Made by a program: the position numbers and the translations under genes
Shown: positions 11,839 to 24,396 of the stretch, piece after piece
Layout: each line of letters opens with the position of its first letter
How positions within the stretch are numbered: position 1 is the first letter of the stretch
From: Trichinella spiralis
Taxonomy: Eukaryota; Nematoda; Enoplea; Trichinellida; Trichinellidae
DNA length: 64,000 bases
Assembly: GCA_000181795.3 (NCBI GenBank)
Contig: CM012955.1
Coordinates: forward strand, 4,706,609 to 4,770,608
Direction of reading: 5' to 3'
Notes under the pieces: model-generated
Told to the model about the DNA's origin: nothing
The model's input: the letters and a program-made list of their open reading frames with translations, nothing else
Database searches by the model: none

Positions 11839-12044
11839 CAAAGTCAAGAATGCCGTGTTCGTCCAACATCGTGTTGCAGATCAGAAGACCACATCAGAAA
11901 TATTCCATTGATGAACGCATTCAATATGACGAACAGCAAAACAATCCACAGTAAGTAATGTTGAAAAGTTTCTCCTTGTGCTGGCGGGAAATTTATTAAA
12001 ATTAGCATTGAACGTTGAAAAGGCAAATTGCGCATTGTCATCAT
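11839..12044 (-). CDS. Possible small single-pass membrane protein
   Basis: A minus-strand frame starts with ATGATG at 12044, immediately after an acceptor-like TGAATTGCAG, and runs about 66 codons to a TGA near 11844. It has a short basic N-terminus (MMTMRNLPFQRSM), a strong membrane segment (YLLWIVLLFVILNAFINGIF) at about residues 30-52, and a polar tail ending in GRTRHS. Having a start codon directly after an acceptor resembles the Nudix gene and fits a spliced-leader or 5' UTR junction. I do not recognise a family. The alternative is a plus-strand exon over the same bases (about 11881-11950), bounded by TGTTGCAG and GTAAGT, reading IRRPHQKYSIDERIQYDEQQ. Both cannot be right, and neither is proven. 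Confidence 0.28.
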
Positions 12045-13357
12045 CTGCAATTCAACGAAATAATATGCAATTTGTTTTGATGTTTAAAAAAATGTTTAAC
12101 AGCAACGTTTTTTTTGAAACTTGCTTTTCTATAGCAAAAGCATTTCCAGAACTTTATCTTATTTTTTTGTTTGCAACACGCTGAAAGCGGGCAAAGCTGC
12201 TGCTATTTCTGTCTTGATATTTTCAAAACTTGTTGTTTCTTTTGTTTTTTGATATTTTTTGTCGAGGGGTGGGGGAATTCGGTGGTGAAAAGTTCGTAAA
12301 AATAGCTTCACACGTGCTGTTGTTGAAGGGTGGGAATTTGTTTCAATATGCAAATTTGCAACGAGAAACCGATGATCCAACTTGATAATATTAGTAATAT
12401 TGTACAAAGGGGAAAGAGGAGGAGGGGGGGTGGTAAAAATTTCAAAAGTAGAAATACTCAGTCGCAGGAGATTTCCCTGCTATGGTGGACGTTGTGAATG
12501 GGTAGTTTTGACAAAGTGTGGTCATATTAATGTGAAATTGATCGCTGCAAATTTTCTTCAAAAGTACTGATCAGCGAGTGTTTTATTCTCAACAGAATTT
12601 TCTCACAAAATGCAATTTCATTTTCTATTTTTTGTCATTTCTTTTTCAATTTGCTGTTTCTTTTCACTTTCAATGCAAACTGTGCTTGCATTATTCGAAA
12701 AAATGAGAAAAAAAATCCACAATTGATAATGTTGAAATTATTTACAGTCCATTAATTATTCATTTATCTATGTATCTATTTATAAATATTCAATTAGTGG
12801 TAGGAGAGAGAGAGAGAGAAGTGAAAATGGTGAAATCATCGTTGACATTGGTTTATCCCTTTGCATGGGCGCTTTCTATTGGTCAGTTTTGAACAGATCG
12901 ATTGGCTGACGGCAAACTAGCAGCGGGACCGAAATGTTTCGCTCATTCTTGCCCAAAGTGCTTCATAATCAACAGACAACACAATAATCATTCCTGTGAC
13001 AGTTCCTTTTCATGTAAAATTATTTGTTTTTGATAAAATTTAAAAGAATTTCTTAATCATAGAAATTTATTTTTTTGTATTTTTGGAATTTCCATTTTTC
13101 AAAAAATTCCCACTCTACCATAAAATATAATATGTTCATTTGAAATATTACTCCAGTCAGCGTTTGTTTGTTATTTTTCTCTTCTCATTTATCAAGTTTA
13201 TTATTATTATTAATTTCCTTAAATATTGTTATCCAAAAATTGACCGATTGTTTGATTGCACTTTTTTCGTTGGAACCAAATTGCCACACCTCTACTTTCT
13301 CTTGTCCACCTCCTTTTGCTTTTGTACAAATAACTTGCCGACGCAGTGACCGACACC
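12045..13357. other. Intergenic, upstream of the DUF7042-7045 gene
   Basis: AT-rich spacer. It contains a GA run at about 12806-12818 and a G-tract at about 12419-12432. Bases 12860-12960 are GC-richer and could belong to the promoter of the gene starting at 13358. No coding frame is supportable. Confidence 0.4.
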
Positions 13358-16300
13358 ATGACTGGACGTTTGTTTATTTGCTTTTGCATATTGGTCATTG
13401 TTTTGTTGCTTGGCTTGAAAATTCAAGCTCGAACAACAACAACATCACATCGTCGACATTCAAAGCACAAATCTTCACTGCGACGTAACATTGGTAAAAT
13501 GATTGTTTGTTTATTTGTTTGTTTTTAATGAGCTCAGCTTAGCTTTGAACAGCTTTTTCCAATGTTCAATTGTTCATCTTTTATTGTCTTCATTGTCACA
13601 GGAAGATGTTTTCAGTTCAGCTTACATGGGTGAGATTAGCCAACAAAATCAATAGGATCATGTAACAGCTCTTAAAATTATTGCTTTCGTTACCTTTTCT
13701 GAACCTGGCCAAAAAAATTCGAAAAGTTGAGGGAAAAAAGTATTTTAAAAAATTTTAGCCAAACTTTAATTATTGAAAATTGATGCAAAGTGGTGAAATT
13801 TATAACGATTTTTTACAACTTCTCAATATCTTTCTTTACTTTATCAATGGAAAATGCTTCTTCTTCTTCTTCTCTTATTGATAAAAGTCTGAGATGGGAA
13901 TTATTATTGAAAAATGAAATTTCTATTCTTATTTATTAAAATCATTTCTTTTTTAAAAAAAGTAAATTCCACTGCTTCAGTTGGAATAAATTTTATCAGA
14001 AATTGAGAACAGCATTTATCAATAGACAGTGCTAGTTGTTGTTATTAAAAGCGATCATATATATATGTATAGAGCCGTTTGTCGATCAGATCAGATTTGA
14101 TTTTTTTTTCTCTTTTCACTTTTTACTCTTTTCTTCCAATACAAATCTCCTTTTTTTTGTTCACATTTGTAGTAAATTTGATTTCAAATTTCGAAAGCAT
14201 AAAAGTAGTAGGCGTCGTGGGTTGTTGGTTAATGAATTTATCTTCTCCTCAGTTACCTTCAGTTGAAAGTTTTATTAATTTATCATTATACGGATTTGAT
14301 GTTGTTCTTCTACTGTGTGATTTGTACAAATGGATGCTTTTTGTGAAAAGCAACGGCGAAAATGCTTATTAATAGAATTACGAATTTGCAGACGATCAAT
14401 ACTGAATTGAAACAATGATGATGTGTTGTGAAATTCTCTTTTGAGAGAACTTTTTCAGCTAGACATCAGACAACTAAATTATCCATCCTTTTCCACTAAC
14501 ATCCAGCATGCATGCTCGTACAATCATGCCAACAATTTTAATGCGCAATGCAATTGGCAATAGTATAATTATTGTTTAAGAGAAACAGAAGATAAAGTTG
14601 ACAGTAGATTTTTTCTTGCTGATATAGTAAATTCTTTTCTTTTTTTTGATTTAATTTATTTGCTAGTTGTACTTTTTGATAGGACACGATTGACCTATTC
14701 CGCGTTGTAATTTTACTGTTGTCGATGGTGGTGGGGTGATCTGTTGCTTTATTGGGGACTGGATTGTTTTCAGCTTTTTCCACCAAACTGGGCTGTATAA
14801 TTTAGTCCCCAATAACAATTCTGGTATTCGAGAATATTCGGCCAAGATGGACCTGTTCGACCTTTTTTGTCCCAAGCCGATTCCTGTTCAAATGCTGATT
14901 AATTAGTCGTATCATGCATCGCCCTTGACCAAAGAAAGCAATGCTCTCGCGCGTTTGATGGCATTATTTTCTTCTTTGAACAGTGAAAAAGCTGGCTGCA
15001 GTTCTTCTTTTCCATATTTTGCATTTGCAGTTTCCCATTAAGCTCATTACAATTTTACAATTAACTTGCTATTGTGGAGAAAAAATTGCCCAGTATTGGC
15101 GTTCTGTGTTCGCATTGCTTGTTCATTACAATTTGTAATAATTAGATTGAATTGAATTGGCACGTGATAGTTAGTAGCAGCGGCAGCTATATGGACTTTT
15201 TCATTCCGTTGAGTATTGAAAATTTTTGAAAAATGTCATACTTTATAATCATTTCCATTAATAAAGTATGACGTATTAAGTTGCTTTGTAATTAGTTGGA
15301 GAAATTGCTAATGAGAAGAACATTTACTTGTTTGTGCACAATAGCTTCAGCTTGTTCGGCTTTGTTGTACAATAGCGTGACACATTTCCTGTGCTATAAT
15401 GTCAGCATCATTTCAGTGAATGTATCGATTTTGGCTTTCGATAGCATCGACTTATTGCGGCGAGCATGAATTATCTATCTTGCAAATTGCATATTCTTGG
15501 CCACTTTTGTTGTATGTTGTTATTGCATCCTATAGCAGATGGAACCATTTGTCATGGTTGCACATGTTTATTTCTTATTGCAATAAAAAGCTTAATGAGA
15601 GCTCCAACGGCTCAGTTACGCGGGCATTTTCATCATTGTTAACAATAATAATAAACACAACTCCTTGATTGCATCTATTCATCCAACATTCCAATGAGAA
15701 ATAGCTGGACAACAAAAGAAAAACACCTTTTGCTTTCCCCTTGCTTGCAGTTAAACGGATACAGTTAGTTATGCAATGACTGTTAACAACAACAACAGCA
15801 ACAACAACTTTCTGTTCTTGATAATGTGATAAATATATTTTTGTTTCATTGCATTATCGATTGCAGTTAAATTTCCTGTTCTTGATTGACTTGATAAAGT
15901 TTTAATTTTTGAATTTTAACCTTGTAATATCTGCCCACTGCACTGCTTGCTTCATTGTACAACAACTGCTAACAGCAGTTGCTTTTCTAGTTTATAATGT
16001 TCATTTAATGAAAGAAAAACTGTTGATCATTCAATAGTCGTCCTCGTTAGTTTGATCTGCTTTATATATGCATTGCAATCGATAATTTTTCTTTGCTTTT
16101 GTTCACAAATGATAGATTTTTTATTTTCATTTGCTGCGTTTCAACGATTTTTATATTTCAATGCACTTTATGATTGTTGTCTGCTCAAGACAAAAGAAAA
16201 AAGAAATCTTCAAATCCCATGAAAACTTATCATTGCATTGTAGACAGTTCTTGTATTGCTAGAGTAAAAATTTCTTTTTACATATTATCAACAAATATAT

Positions 16301-19300
16301 AAGATATCAGCAAATATCTTAATTATCTGCGTATTTATTTTCATTTCAACCTTTTTTTCACTTTCGTAAATAAATTCCACTGATGAATAATGATATTCAT
16401 GCAATGCAGTGTGTGTTGGGTGGTTTTCTTTGATGAATCATCATCAATAGGCAAGTCTCTATTGTCTGTTTCTGTTATATTTGTTGTTGTTGCTGTTGTA
16501 GTGGCACATTATACAAGCTTGACGTTCTGCTTTGAATAGCTTCGCTTAAATTTGAATAATACACACATCTACTACACGGATTGGCATTGTAATTGAGATT
16601 CAGTATGTTATGTTATGTTAATTGGGAGGGAGGGGAGGCTTTTTATTTTAAAAAAGCATATACTGTTGAACAAATTCTGTTCGTTAGAGGTGAACTTGTT
16701 GTCGCCGACAAATAGACGTCGATTTTGAATAATAAGCAGAGCTTCTTTCAGAAGGTAGTTTCCATTTCTTTTCTTTCTTTACGTGACCGTTGATGACCAG
16801 AGGTCACCTCCGGACCAAACTGGTCCGTTTGCCTAGCTGCTTTAGGTTAGTTGACGGCAACAACAACAACAAGAACAGCAACAGGAAAATTTGCAGTTTA
16901 AAATTTGCATTTTTAAACAGAAAACAATTTCACACGTTGTTAGATATATCGATAGTGCAATTTGGAGGGGCAGTGGCAGAGAGAGGGATAATTTGTTTTC
17001 TTTATCTTCAATTCAACGACCTCAGGGCTTACGCTTCATTGGAATAGCAACGAACTAACGCGACCACGATGTGCCCTTGCAGCCGAACTTTTTTATTTGT
17101 AGTCCACGTACAAAAGACTGCCTGTCATCGTTGCAGCATTGTCCCTAGCGGCACGACGTGACGCAAATTCTCTGACAAACATCACCGACGTGATGGGGGT
17201 GGGTCTTTATTATTGGGAGAATTGGTCCGCAGTGACCGAGAACCAATTCCAAGGACGTCGCCATTTTGATGTTGTGCAGTTTTGCAAATTTTAACACTTT
17301 TTCTATGCTTTTCCACTGCTAGCTCACTTCCCCTTCCCCTTCTATTGCTGATCTGCATTCATTGTGCTGAGATGTGCATGCAATTTTCCACTTGTCTTCA
17401 CTTTTTCAAAATTTGCAATCACTTCCTAAATTTACTTTGCAGCAAATTAAATAACAGAGCGTGATAAATTAGCGGTATTTTCTTTGCTTTGCATTTCTTT
17501 CTTTTTGAATAAATTCAGTTAAGGAGGAAAATGAAAGTACGGATGACAACAACAATGTATAATCATAATCATCAGCATCATCATTTTCTATTTTGATCTA
17601 TTACAATGGATGAAATGTGTAAAGAAAACAGAATGCAAATTAGTAAGTGTAAAATTAGCCGAAATGCAAAGATATCAGTTCACGTGCGTGCAATGAGAAC
17701 AAACAGTAATATAATGCATCGAGCGTATTTAAATTTTCAAACGATCTTTTATGAATGATTAATTGCAACGAATAAATGATTGGTTTTTCATATTGTTCAT
17801 AATTTTTGCAACAGTAATCAAGCCTGTCTGTCTGCCTGTGGGATTTGTCGGTCAACATAATAAATTGGCTATTTTATGCAGATGCGCTATTTATTGATCA
17901 TAATCTTGAGTGGCTAAATGAAAATTTTGATAATGATTAAAATTGATTCCTTTTTGCAGATGATCCACACTTGTTAGAAATGATTTAATTAAAATTGCGG
18001 ATACTTTAATATTAATTTTTTCATTATTAAGAGTGAATTTTTTCGGTTTTGTTTCTGGATGTGTTCAGAAATGCAATTAGCTCGAAATTTAATTATTGAT
18101 TTCAGTAAAAGCAGTTCAAATAGTAATGATGATAACGAACAACTCTATAGAGCACCTTTATTGGCGAAGGCCGTGTTCAAACAGTGCTCATTTGAACCAT
18201 TATCAGGGCAACAATAAATAATGCTGTTTCGAGTTTATGGAAAAATTTTTGCTCCATCAAGCCAATCAATCAAACAATGCCTTGCTGCTCCGTATTTTAT
18301 CGTTCTCTTGACATGAATATTTGATTAATAATGTTGAAAGTACAATTTGAAGTTTTATTTATATAAATGAATTTTTCATGAATTGTACTTTTCTTAATCG
18401 AAAGCAATTAATATTAGAACAAAGGAAAAGGATTGTAATTCCATAACTGATTTGAAATAAAAATAAAATGATAAAATCGAATATCCTTCTGCTTATTTAA
18501 GTAGAATATTCGAAATATTTATTTAGTCGAATGTTCAAACGTTGATTGGAATCAAAAAATCAGATTGAAAATATTTTGTTAATAATAATTGAATGTTTGT
18601 TCAAATTTTATTCTAATTATCAGATTTGGAATGCAGTTTTCCAACACACTGGCGTGGAGATTGGTACCGAAATGAACAGCCAACAATTTCCATCAATGCT
18701 ACGCATTTTGGTGCTCTTGGAAAATGTGCGGAACAGCGCAACAATCGATTCTTGCTTCATTTAAATGTGTATGTTTTGTGCTTTATTTCTTTATTATTTT
18801 TTTTCTGCTGTTCTAGTGCTTTTGTTACGCTCAACGCAACTTTATTTTATAATAATTTTTGTAGCATGGCAGTAGTGAACAATAAATAAGATGCAAAAAT
18901 CAAATTTTAACTGCATAATTAATTTTAGTAATTTTTGTGTTTTTATTGTTACTTATGTAGAAATATTATTTTTTATTTCAGCGATCGGCAAAATTGTTGG
19001 CTATGCATAGTTATTTTTGAAAAACATCGAAATGTCTTACTATCCAAAGAAAGTAAGCTTATTTATTCAATTGATGCTTTCTCAGTTATATATCTTCATT
19101 TATTATTGTTGTTTTTTCTTTGCTTATTTTCTATACAAAATTGAATGTATAATGCAGTTAGTTCGTCCATAGGCAGAAATAGCTTGATGTTTTTATTTTT
19201 ATTCTTTTTATTTCGACAGTTTTGTTTGCTTATTCAAGTGCTGAACTCACACATTTTGTATTCTGAAAAACGATAGCGTTCACCTCTGACCTTCGATACA

Positions 19301-22224
19301 AGTTCACCTTAATTCTTTCACTTCCAATAGGATTTTTCCAATCTCATCAACATTTTCACTTGTCCTATCCTTTATGATTAATTTTATTAATTCGGTTGGC
19401 GTTGAATTTCCGCTTGATCCCAATGTAGCCTGGATGACCACTTGCTAATCGCCAATCAATCAACCATATTCAAGTATTGTTAGCTGATTATTGCTGGAGC
19501 TGCATCTGTCGTCTGTATTCTTTAGGTAAAAGTAATTTTAAACGAAACTGCTTGCTAATGCCGCGCAGATGTTTCTCACAATAAGATGCATCATTGCTTG
19601 ATATAGTAGATGTACTTTACAGCAACAACTACTTGTACTTTATGAAAATGACGCGATCAACTACTGGACTGGAGGCTTTGTTCTATTAGCAGGCTTCTTT
19701 AGTAGGCGGCCTTTTCAAAGCCTATTGCTTTTCCGTTGTAAGCCACTGAAACCGTCAAATTAATCAAATAAATTTTCACGTGCCTTATACTTTTGCAATT
19801 TAGTATCTGGGTTTCATTTTCAATTATTTTTATCATATAATTTACTAGTTTTCATTTTTTTTCAAATTGGTATTTCAATATCTAAAGCAGTCCAAGGGAA
19901 GGGTTAAGGTGATTTTATTGTTAAAGTGAATTTGTGAAATTTTGCTGAAAAACTGACTAATAGCAGTTGATCAACGTTTGGTTTGGTTGAATTTTCAATT
20001 AGTGAGTAAAGTTCAATTTGCTGAACACTAGCAGCAACGGATCTTTATTAAACGAATTGGATCCGTCGTTTTATGCGAATGCGTTTTTGAATTTAAGCTC
20101 CGTGTGGAATGGAAGGATCCTTAGAAGAAGTTTGCGGTCGTCTTCTCGGTGATACTCCTCTGATTACCATGTTCAGATGTATGACGCAACAGAGTGAGAA
20201 TTGTTTGAAAATACAATTTTTATTTCTATTGTATTTCAGTGAATGCTCGACCCGAAGCGTGTCCAATCAGCGAGCCCATAAATTTCACTTATATGACTTA
20301 TAAAAGCGTGTGCAGCACCCATTATTCTACAGGCGTAACTTGTGCGTCCGAGTCAAAGCTTCGGTTTTTCTATGCTGCATGTCCTGAGTCGTATGTCAGC
20401 GACAGTAAAGTAGAAGACATTGAATGCCTGGGCTCATGGAACAATGAAGGCCATAATTACTTTGCCGGTAAATTGCTGGGAAAATCTGCTTATTCGGATT
20501 CGGAAAACTTCCGGTGCTTTGTAAGTGCTTTCAGCAGTATTTTCAGTATGGAAATTTCTTGCAGCTGTGAATTGCGTTTTCAGATTTATGACATGAAATC
20601 TCACGGCGGGCAGTTAGGTATATCTGCAGATTCAGGTTGCATGGAACTTACAGATATGGAAAATGCTGTCATTCGTTTGGATATAAAAATTGGTATGATT
20701 GTCGAATTTGTTTTCTATTATTCATTTTTATTAATTGTACGCTACAAATGTAGAAAGCAATCCGGCTGCTCAGTGTAGTTTTCCTCACTGGTTGGTGCAC
20801 AAACGTGGTCAAGTTGATGCTAAAAAGATATGGCAGTCATTGACTGATAATGTTTTTTATAAATTTTACATCAACGAAATGGTTGCTCAAGATGAGAACG
20901 ATTTCAACTTGAGTCGCAGCTTATGCATAGAAACGGAAAATTACGGAATTATGGATCAGTTTGTTCTTTACTCGATCAATGATTGGTAAGCACAATGGAC
21001 AGTTTTTACATCATGAAATGCAAAACGTAATTCGTAGAATAATTTATTCTAGTACGTAAAGGTAAAATATTCGAACAGAATTTTAGTGATTTTTTTGCAT
21101 TACGAACTGGTAGTGATGCTAATAAATTAAAAGTATTTTTAAATAAAATTGAAAATTTTGTTCTTGAACTTGAAGTTGTAATAAAGTGTGGCAGTTGTTA
21201 TGCATAAATTGTTTGCTAAAAGTTTGCAAAAAATTTCAGTGAACGTGGTTACCAGTGCATGAAAATTTACAAGAGGAATTCAATGATCATCGAAATTATG
21301 AGAGGGTATTTGGCGCCAACAGCTTTTCAAGCTTGTAATGAACATTACTTTTCACAGAAGAGAATACCATTTGAAACGCTCATAAGTATGTCGAACAAAA
21401 TACTTAATTGTCAAATTTAAATTTTTGTTCACAAATACAACAACTTCAACGTTGTAAAAACAAGTGTACAAAATTATACTGTACAGCAGCGTGTACTTGT
21501 GAACAAATTATAATTTGAACTAGATTATTTAATGATACTGTTATTGCTTTTGCTATTCAGAAATTGAATTTTAATGAAATAATTTATAGACACTGAGCAA
21601 GTAGAACAGAAGTGTCCAAATCAAGGCTTATACAGGATCGAGGGATGTGATGAGCAAGAATCGGTAATTTCATTCGGATGCACAGAAGAGCACAAGTTGG
21701 AAATTGATATGAAATGTGATGAACAACATTCCAGTAAGTAAAACAGTTTCAGCAGTTTTTCTGTTTTATAAATTGAATACACTTCAGAAAAGTATGACTG
21801 TCTTGGACACTGGGAACAGGGTGATATCACGTACTTGGTCTTAAAAGAGACAACAACGGGTCAAACAAGCTGTGCGGTAATTAATATAAAATCTATTCAA
21901 TAATAAATAATTTTATGAGAAAAAAAATGTATTAAAGGTGTATTCTCATAACAAAGACAACGTAGTGAACATGTCGACGGTGAACCGTCATTCGTGCCGT
22001 CGAACTTTGATGTCTGAACAAGAAAATAAGCAGTATATCACTTTCAGACCCAGTGGTAAAACTCTGATACGTATAAATCTGTATAAAATGCACATTAGCT
22101 CTTTTTCATAGGTATATGTGGATCCAGTGCATCTTCTTTTGTCATTTATTCAAAGTGGATTATAATTTGCCTTTTGGTGAATCATCTGTTTTGCAATTTT
22201 GATTATGGAAAAAAGAACAAATGA
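13358..22224 (+). CDS. Secreted/membrane Cys-rich protein, DUF7042-DUF7045 type
   Basis: Twelve exons join in phase: 13358-13493, 18624-18768, 18982-19052, 20098-20193, 20240-20520, 20584-20692, 20754-20985, 21240-21385, 21590-21733, 21788-21876, 21938-22055, 22112-22224 (559 aa). Residues 1-24 are a signal peptide ([20 protein letters not shown]), followed by a basic linker. C49-S-F-P-T-H-W55-RGDW and, in mid-protein, C287-S-F-P-H-W292 are the C-x-F-P-x-x-W motifs of this ecdysozoan extracellular family. [13 protein letters not shown] (357-369) and the HRNVLLSKE and GDTPLITMF segments also fit. The last 37 residues hold a hydrophobic helix (about 532-552) and end in KKNK, a KKxx-type ER retrieval tail. 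It is probably a type I membrane protein with a disulphide-rich lumenal or outer part. Function is not known to me. The first intron is 5.1 kb. The 18768 donor (GTATGT) was preferred to GTGTAT two bases earlier because only it keeps the next exon in frame. Confidence 0.8.
14749..14815 (+). ncRNA. MicroRNA-like hairpin in intron 1 of the DUF7042-7045 gene
   Basis: The 67 bases form a long stem. TTATTGGGGACT pairs fully with AGTCCCCAATAA (12 bp), then GG pairs with TT by wobble, ATT with AAT, and, after a small internal loop, CAGC with GCTG. The loop is about 17 bases. The size and single-loop shape fit a microRNA precursor or mirtron-like intronic RNA in the sense direction of its host gene. 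I do not recognise either arm as a known family. A non-autonomous inverted-repeat transposon remnant is the main alternative. Confidence 0.4.
16780..17260. other. GC-richer island inside intron 1 of the DUF7042-7045 gene
   Basis: Unlike the rest of the intron, this block is near balanced in base composition and contains two small inverted repeats: 16811-16827 (CGGACCA, AAC, TGGTCCG) and 17219-17249 (GAATTGGT ... ACCAATTC). The 85-codon plus frame over it has no family signature. It could be an internal promoter, an unrecognised 5' exon, or a structured RNA. Nothing else supportable was seen in the remainder of this 5.1 kb intron apart from the hairpin at 14749. Confidence 0.3.
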
Positions 22225-22446
22225 ATCACAGCAACACAATTTTTTCTGTAGAACAGAAATACCATCATAAACTTTGCAGTTGCTGTTTTTAAAAGAAGCA
22301 CATGATTTTTTTGCTACGGTGAAAAGAAAACGAAAATTCGGCTCTCGACGAATGCTAAAAAGTCATCGTCAATGCAATTCCGGTTGTTAAATTACAAATA
22401 TAAGCACAAAATATTTGTGTATAAAATGATAAAATGAAACGTTGAA

Positions 22447-22452
22447 AATAAA
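22447..22452 (+). terminator. AATAAA poly(A) signal, DUF7042-7045 gene
   Basis: A canonical AATAAA lies 223 bases after the stop codon at 22224. It is the first clean match on the plus strand after the gene and so the likely cleavage signal. Confidence 0.5.
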
Positions 22453-24118
22453 TGAAAATTTTCTTTCAGTTACAGTTATGAAATTGAAAAAGTTTGCAGA
22501 GACAAAAACGTTTTTGCATTTTTAGTGAAATGACGCGACTTTGTGCGTTGCATGATCGATAATATAATCAATACTGAAAGAAGCTGCTTTGAAAAGACCT
22601 TCTCGTTATGCAAATAACATACCACATGATTATATTGACATTTTATAATATTGGAAACATGAATGATAATATATGATATCACTGATTGTAATACTAGGCT
22701 GTTCGGATCGAATGCAATCTGCACTTTTCCCTTCTGGGGCCGTTTACCCTAACCATCGTTGACGTCACGGATTTCGCTAGTCGTTAATTGCATCACATTT
22801 TGATTTTGAATAATTTCTTGCACTCGAAAAAGAAATACACTTTTCGTGAATACTAATATTTTCTCTTTACTAATTTTTAAAAAATATTAATAAATATTGT
22901 ACTTTAGTTTAAATCATAAAATAAAAGTAAAAAGTATTTAAAAAATATCTCAATTAGCTATAAGTCATTTTCAATATAAGCTTTATGGCTATGGTTTGAA
23001 AAACTAACAGTTTCAGTGTTGTTTGTAATCAATGTCCAACAATTACTTTTTAAATCAACTTTCATTGCTACAGTATGCAATAAAAAGTACAAAGGTTTTA
23101 TTTTGAACTGTAGATGTAATCGAAGAATTAAACAATTGTGTTGTATAATTTTTCAGAATTTCATCTGTATATCAATGCTGTAAAAATTTCTTACATAATT
23201 GTTATTGCTATTGCTGTTTCAGTTAAAAGCATATATGCTTACTAATCAAAATGTTCATCACAAAAGCACAACAAAAATTATATTGCATTAATTTATTTTT
23301 GAAAAAATTGTCAAATAATTTAAAAATAAAATAATTTTAATTTTTATGCTCTACAGTAGAACTTCTTACATGTACTGAAATATGGTAAACAAAATTTTCA
23401 GTTTGTGTTGAAATAATGATTTAAAAATAAAATTTAATTTACTACAATAACTGTCATTAAATTTAATACTTTTTCAGTTTAAACTTCTCAATAAGGAGTT
23501 ATTTCAATTTACAAAAATTGTATTGTATTAGTGGGTACAAATCCGAATGATCCGAATGATTGTACGTAGAATGGGTTTACTATTTGCGTTGGATGTGGAA
23601 AATGACTTTCATTTTATGTATAATAAATTCTTTTTTTGTAAAGAAAATGAAAAATGATCACAAAAAAGTTTAGTTGAATAGCTGGAATAGTCACAGCATC
23701 CGGTCTGGAGCGGCAGAATTGAACGAAAAAAATGCTGAAAGAAAGTAATTAGTTTGAGGTGAATTTTTATTGCAAATGATTTCTTCTACTTGAAATTGCG
23801 ACGAAATTCAAATTTCTGTTGCTCAATTTAAACTTATATTAAAATAAATACATTTCGTTTTTTAAATTTCTTTGTTATCAAAATATGCAGTGTGTAGTCT
23901 GAAAATGAGTATTGTTGTTGTTCAAGTGTACATCTTTCCTCCGCTGTTTACTATTCAAATTTAATTCATATTTGATTATGATAATTTGTTAATAAGAAAT
24001 ATACATATTACTTTTAGAATTTCGAACATCATCAACTAATTTGTTTATTATTTGAACAGTAATGTTGATGGTGTTTTTAATTGGTTTAAATCTAAAAAAG
24101 GGTTTGATCTATAGGTGG

Positions 24119-24330
24119 TTATATATTTTGCCAGTGATGCAGCGAAAATGAAGAAACAAAAAGCCGCCTGTCACGTCAAGCCGCTGAAAGGCAGGCAACC
24201 TGCAACCACCGGGCGCCGCTCTGATGCGTTTGCTTCTACTCGCTTGCAGCTAGCCGGCACGACGAGGCTGATCAATTTCACCGGCGAAGCTTCATCTATT
24301 TAGACGCGAGTCTGTCTTGGCCGACCTGCA
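24119..24330 (+). promoter_or_regulatory. Probable promoter/5' UTR of the W-x-Q-F-C-D-Y gene
   Basis: A TATA-like TTATATATTTT at 24119-24129 is followed by about 200 bases of G+C-richer sequence that ends just before the short first coding exon at 24397. Composition and position fit a core promoter plus 5' UTR. The 62-codon frame across this block is basic and has no recognisable features, so I treat it as untranslated. Confidence 0.35.
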
Positions 24331-24396
24331 GAAGTTCACGGAATTTACTTTTCAATATACCTAAGTGGAGATTATGCTTTCGAATCCAACTTGAAC

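Larger units (their letters stand above)
22225..24396. other. Intergenic between the DUF7042-7045 and W-x-Q-F-C-D-Y genes
   Basis: No gene seen. The proximal part is the 3' UTR of the upstream gene, with a poly(A) signal at 22447. From 22740 to 24100 it is AT-rich spacer. The last 240 bases before 24397 are markedly GC-richer and probably are the 5' UTR of the next gene. Confidence 0.5.
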
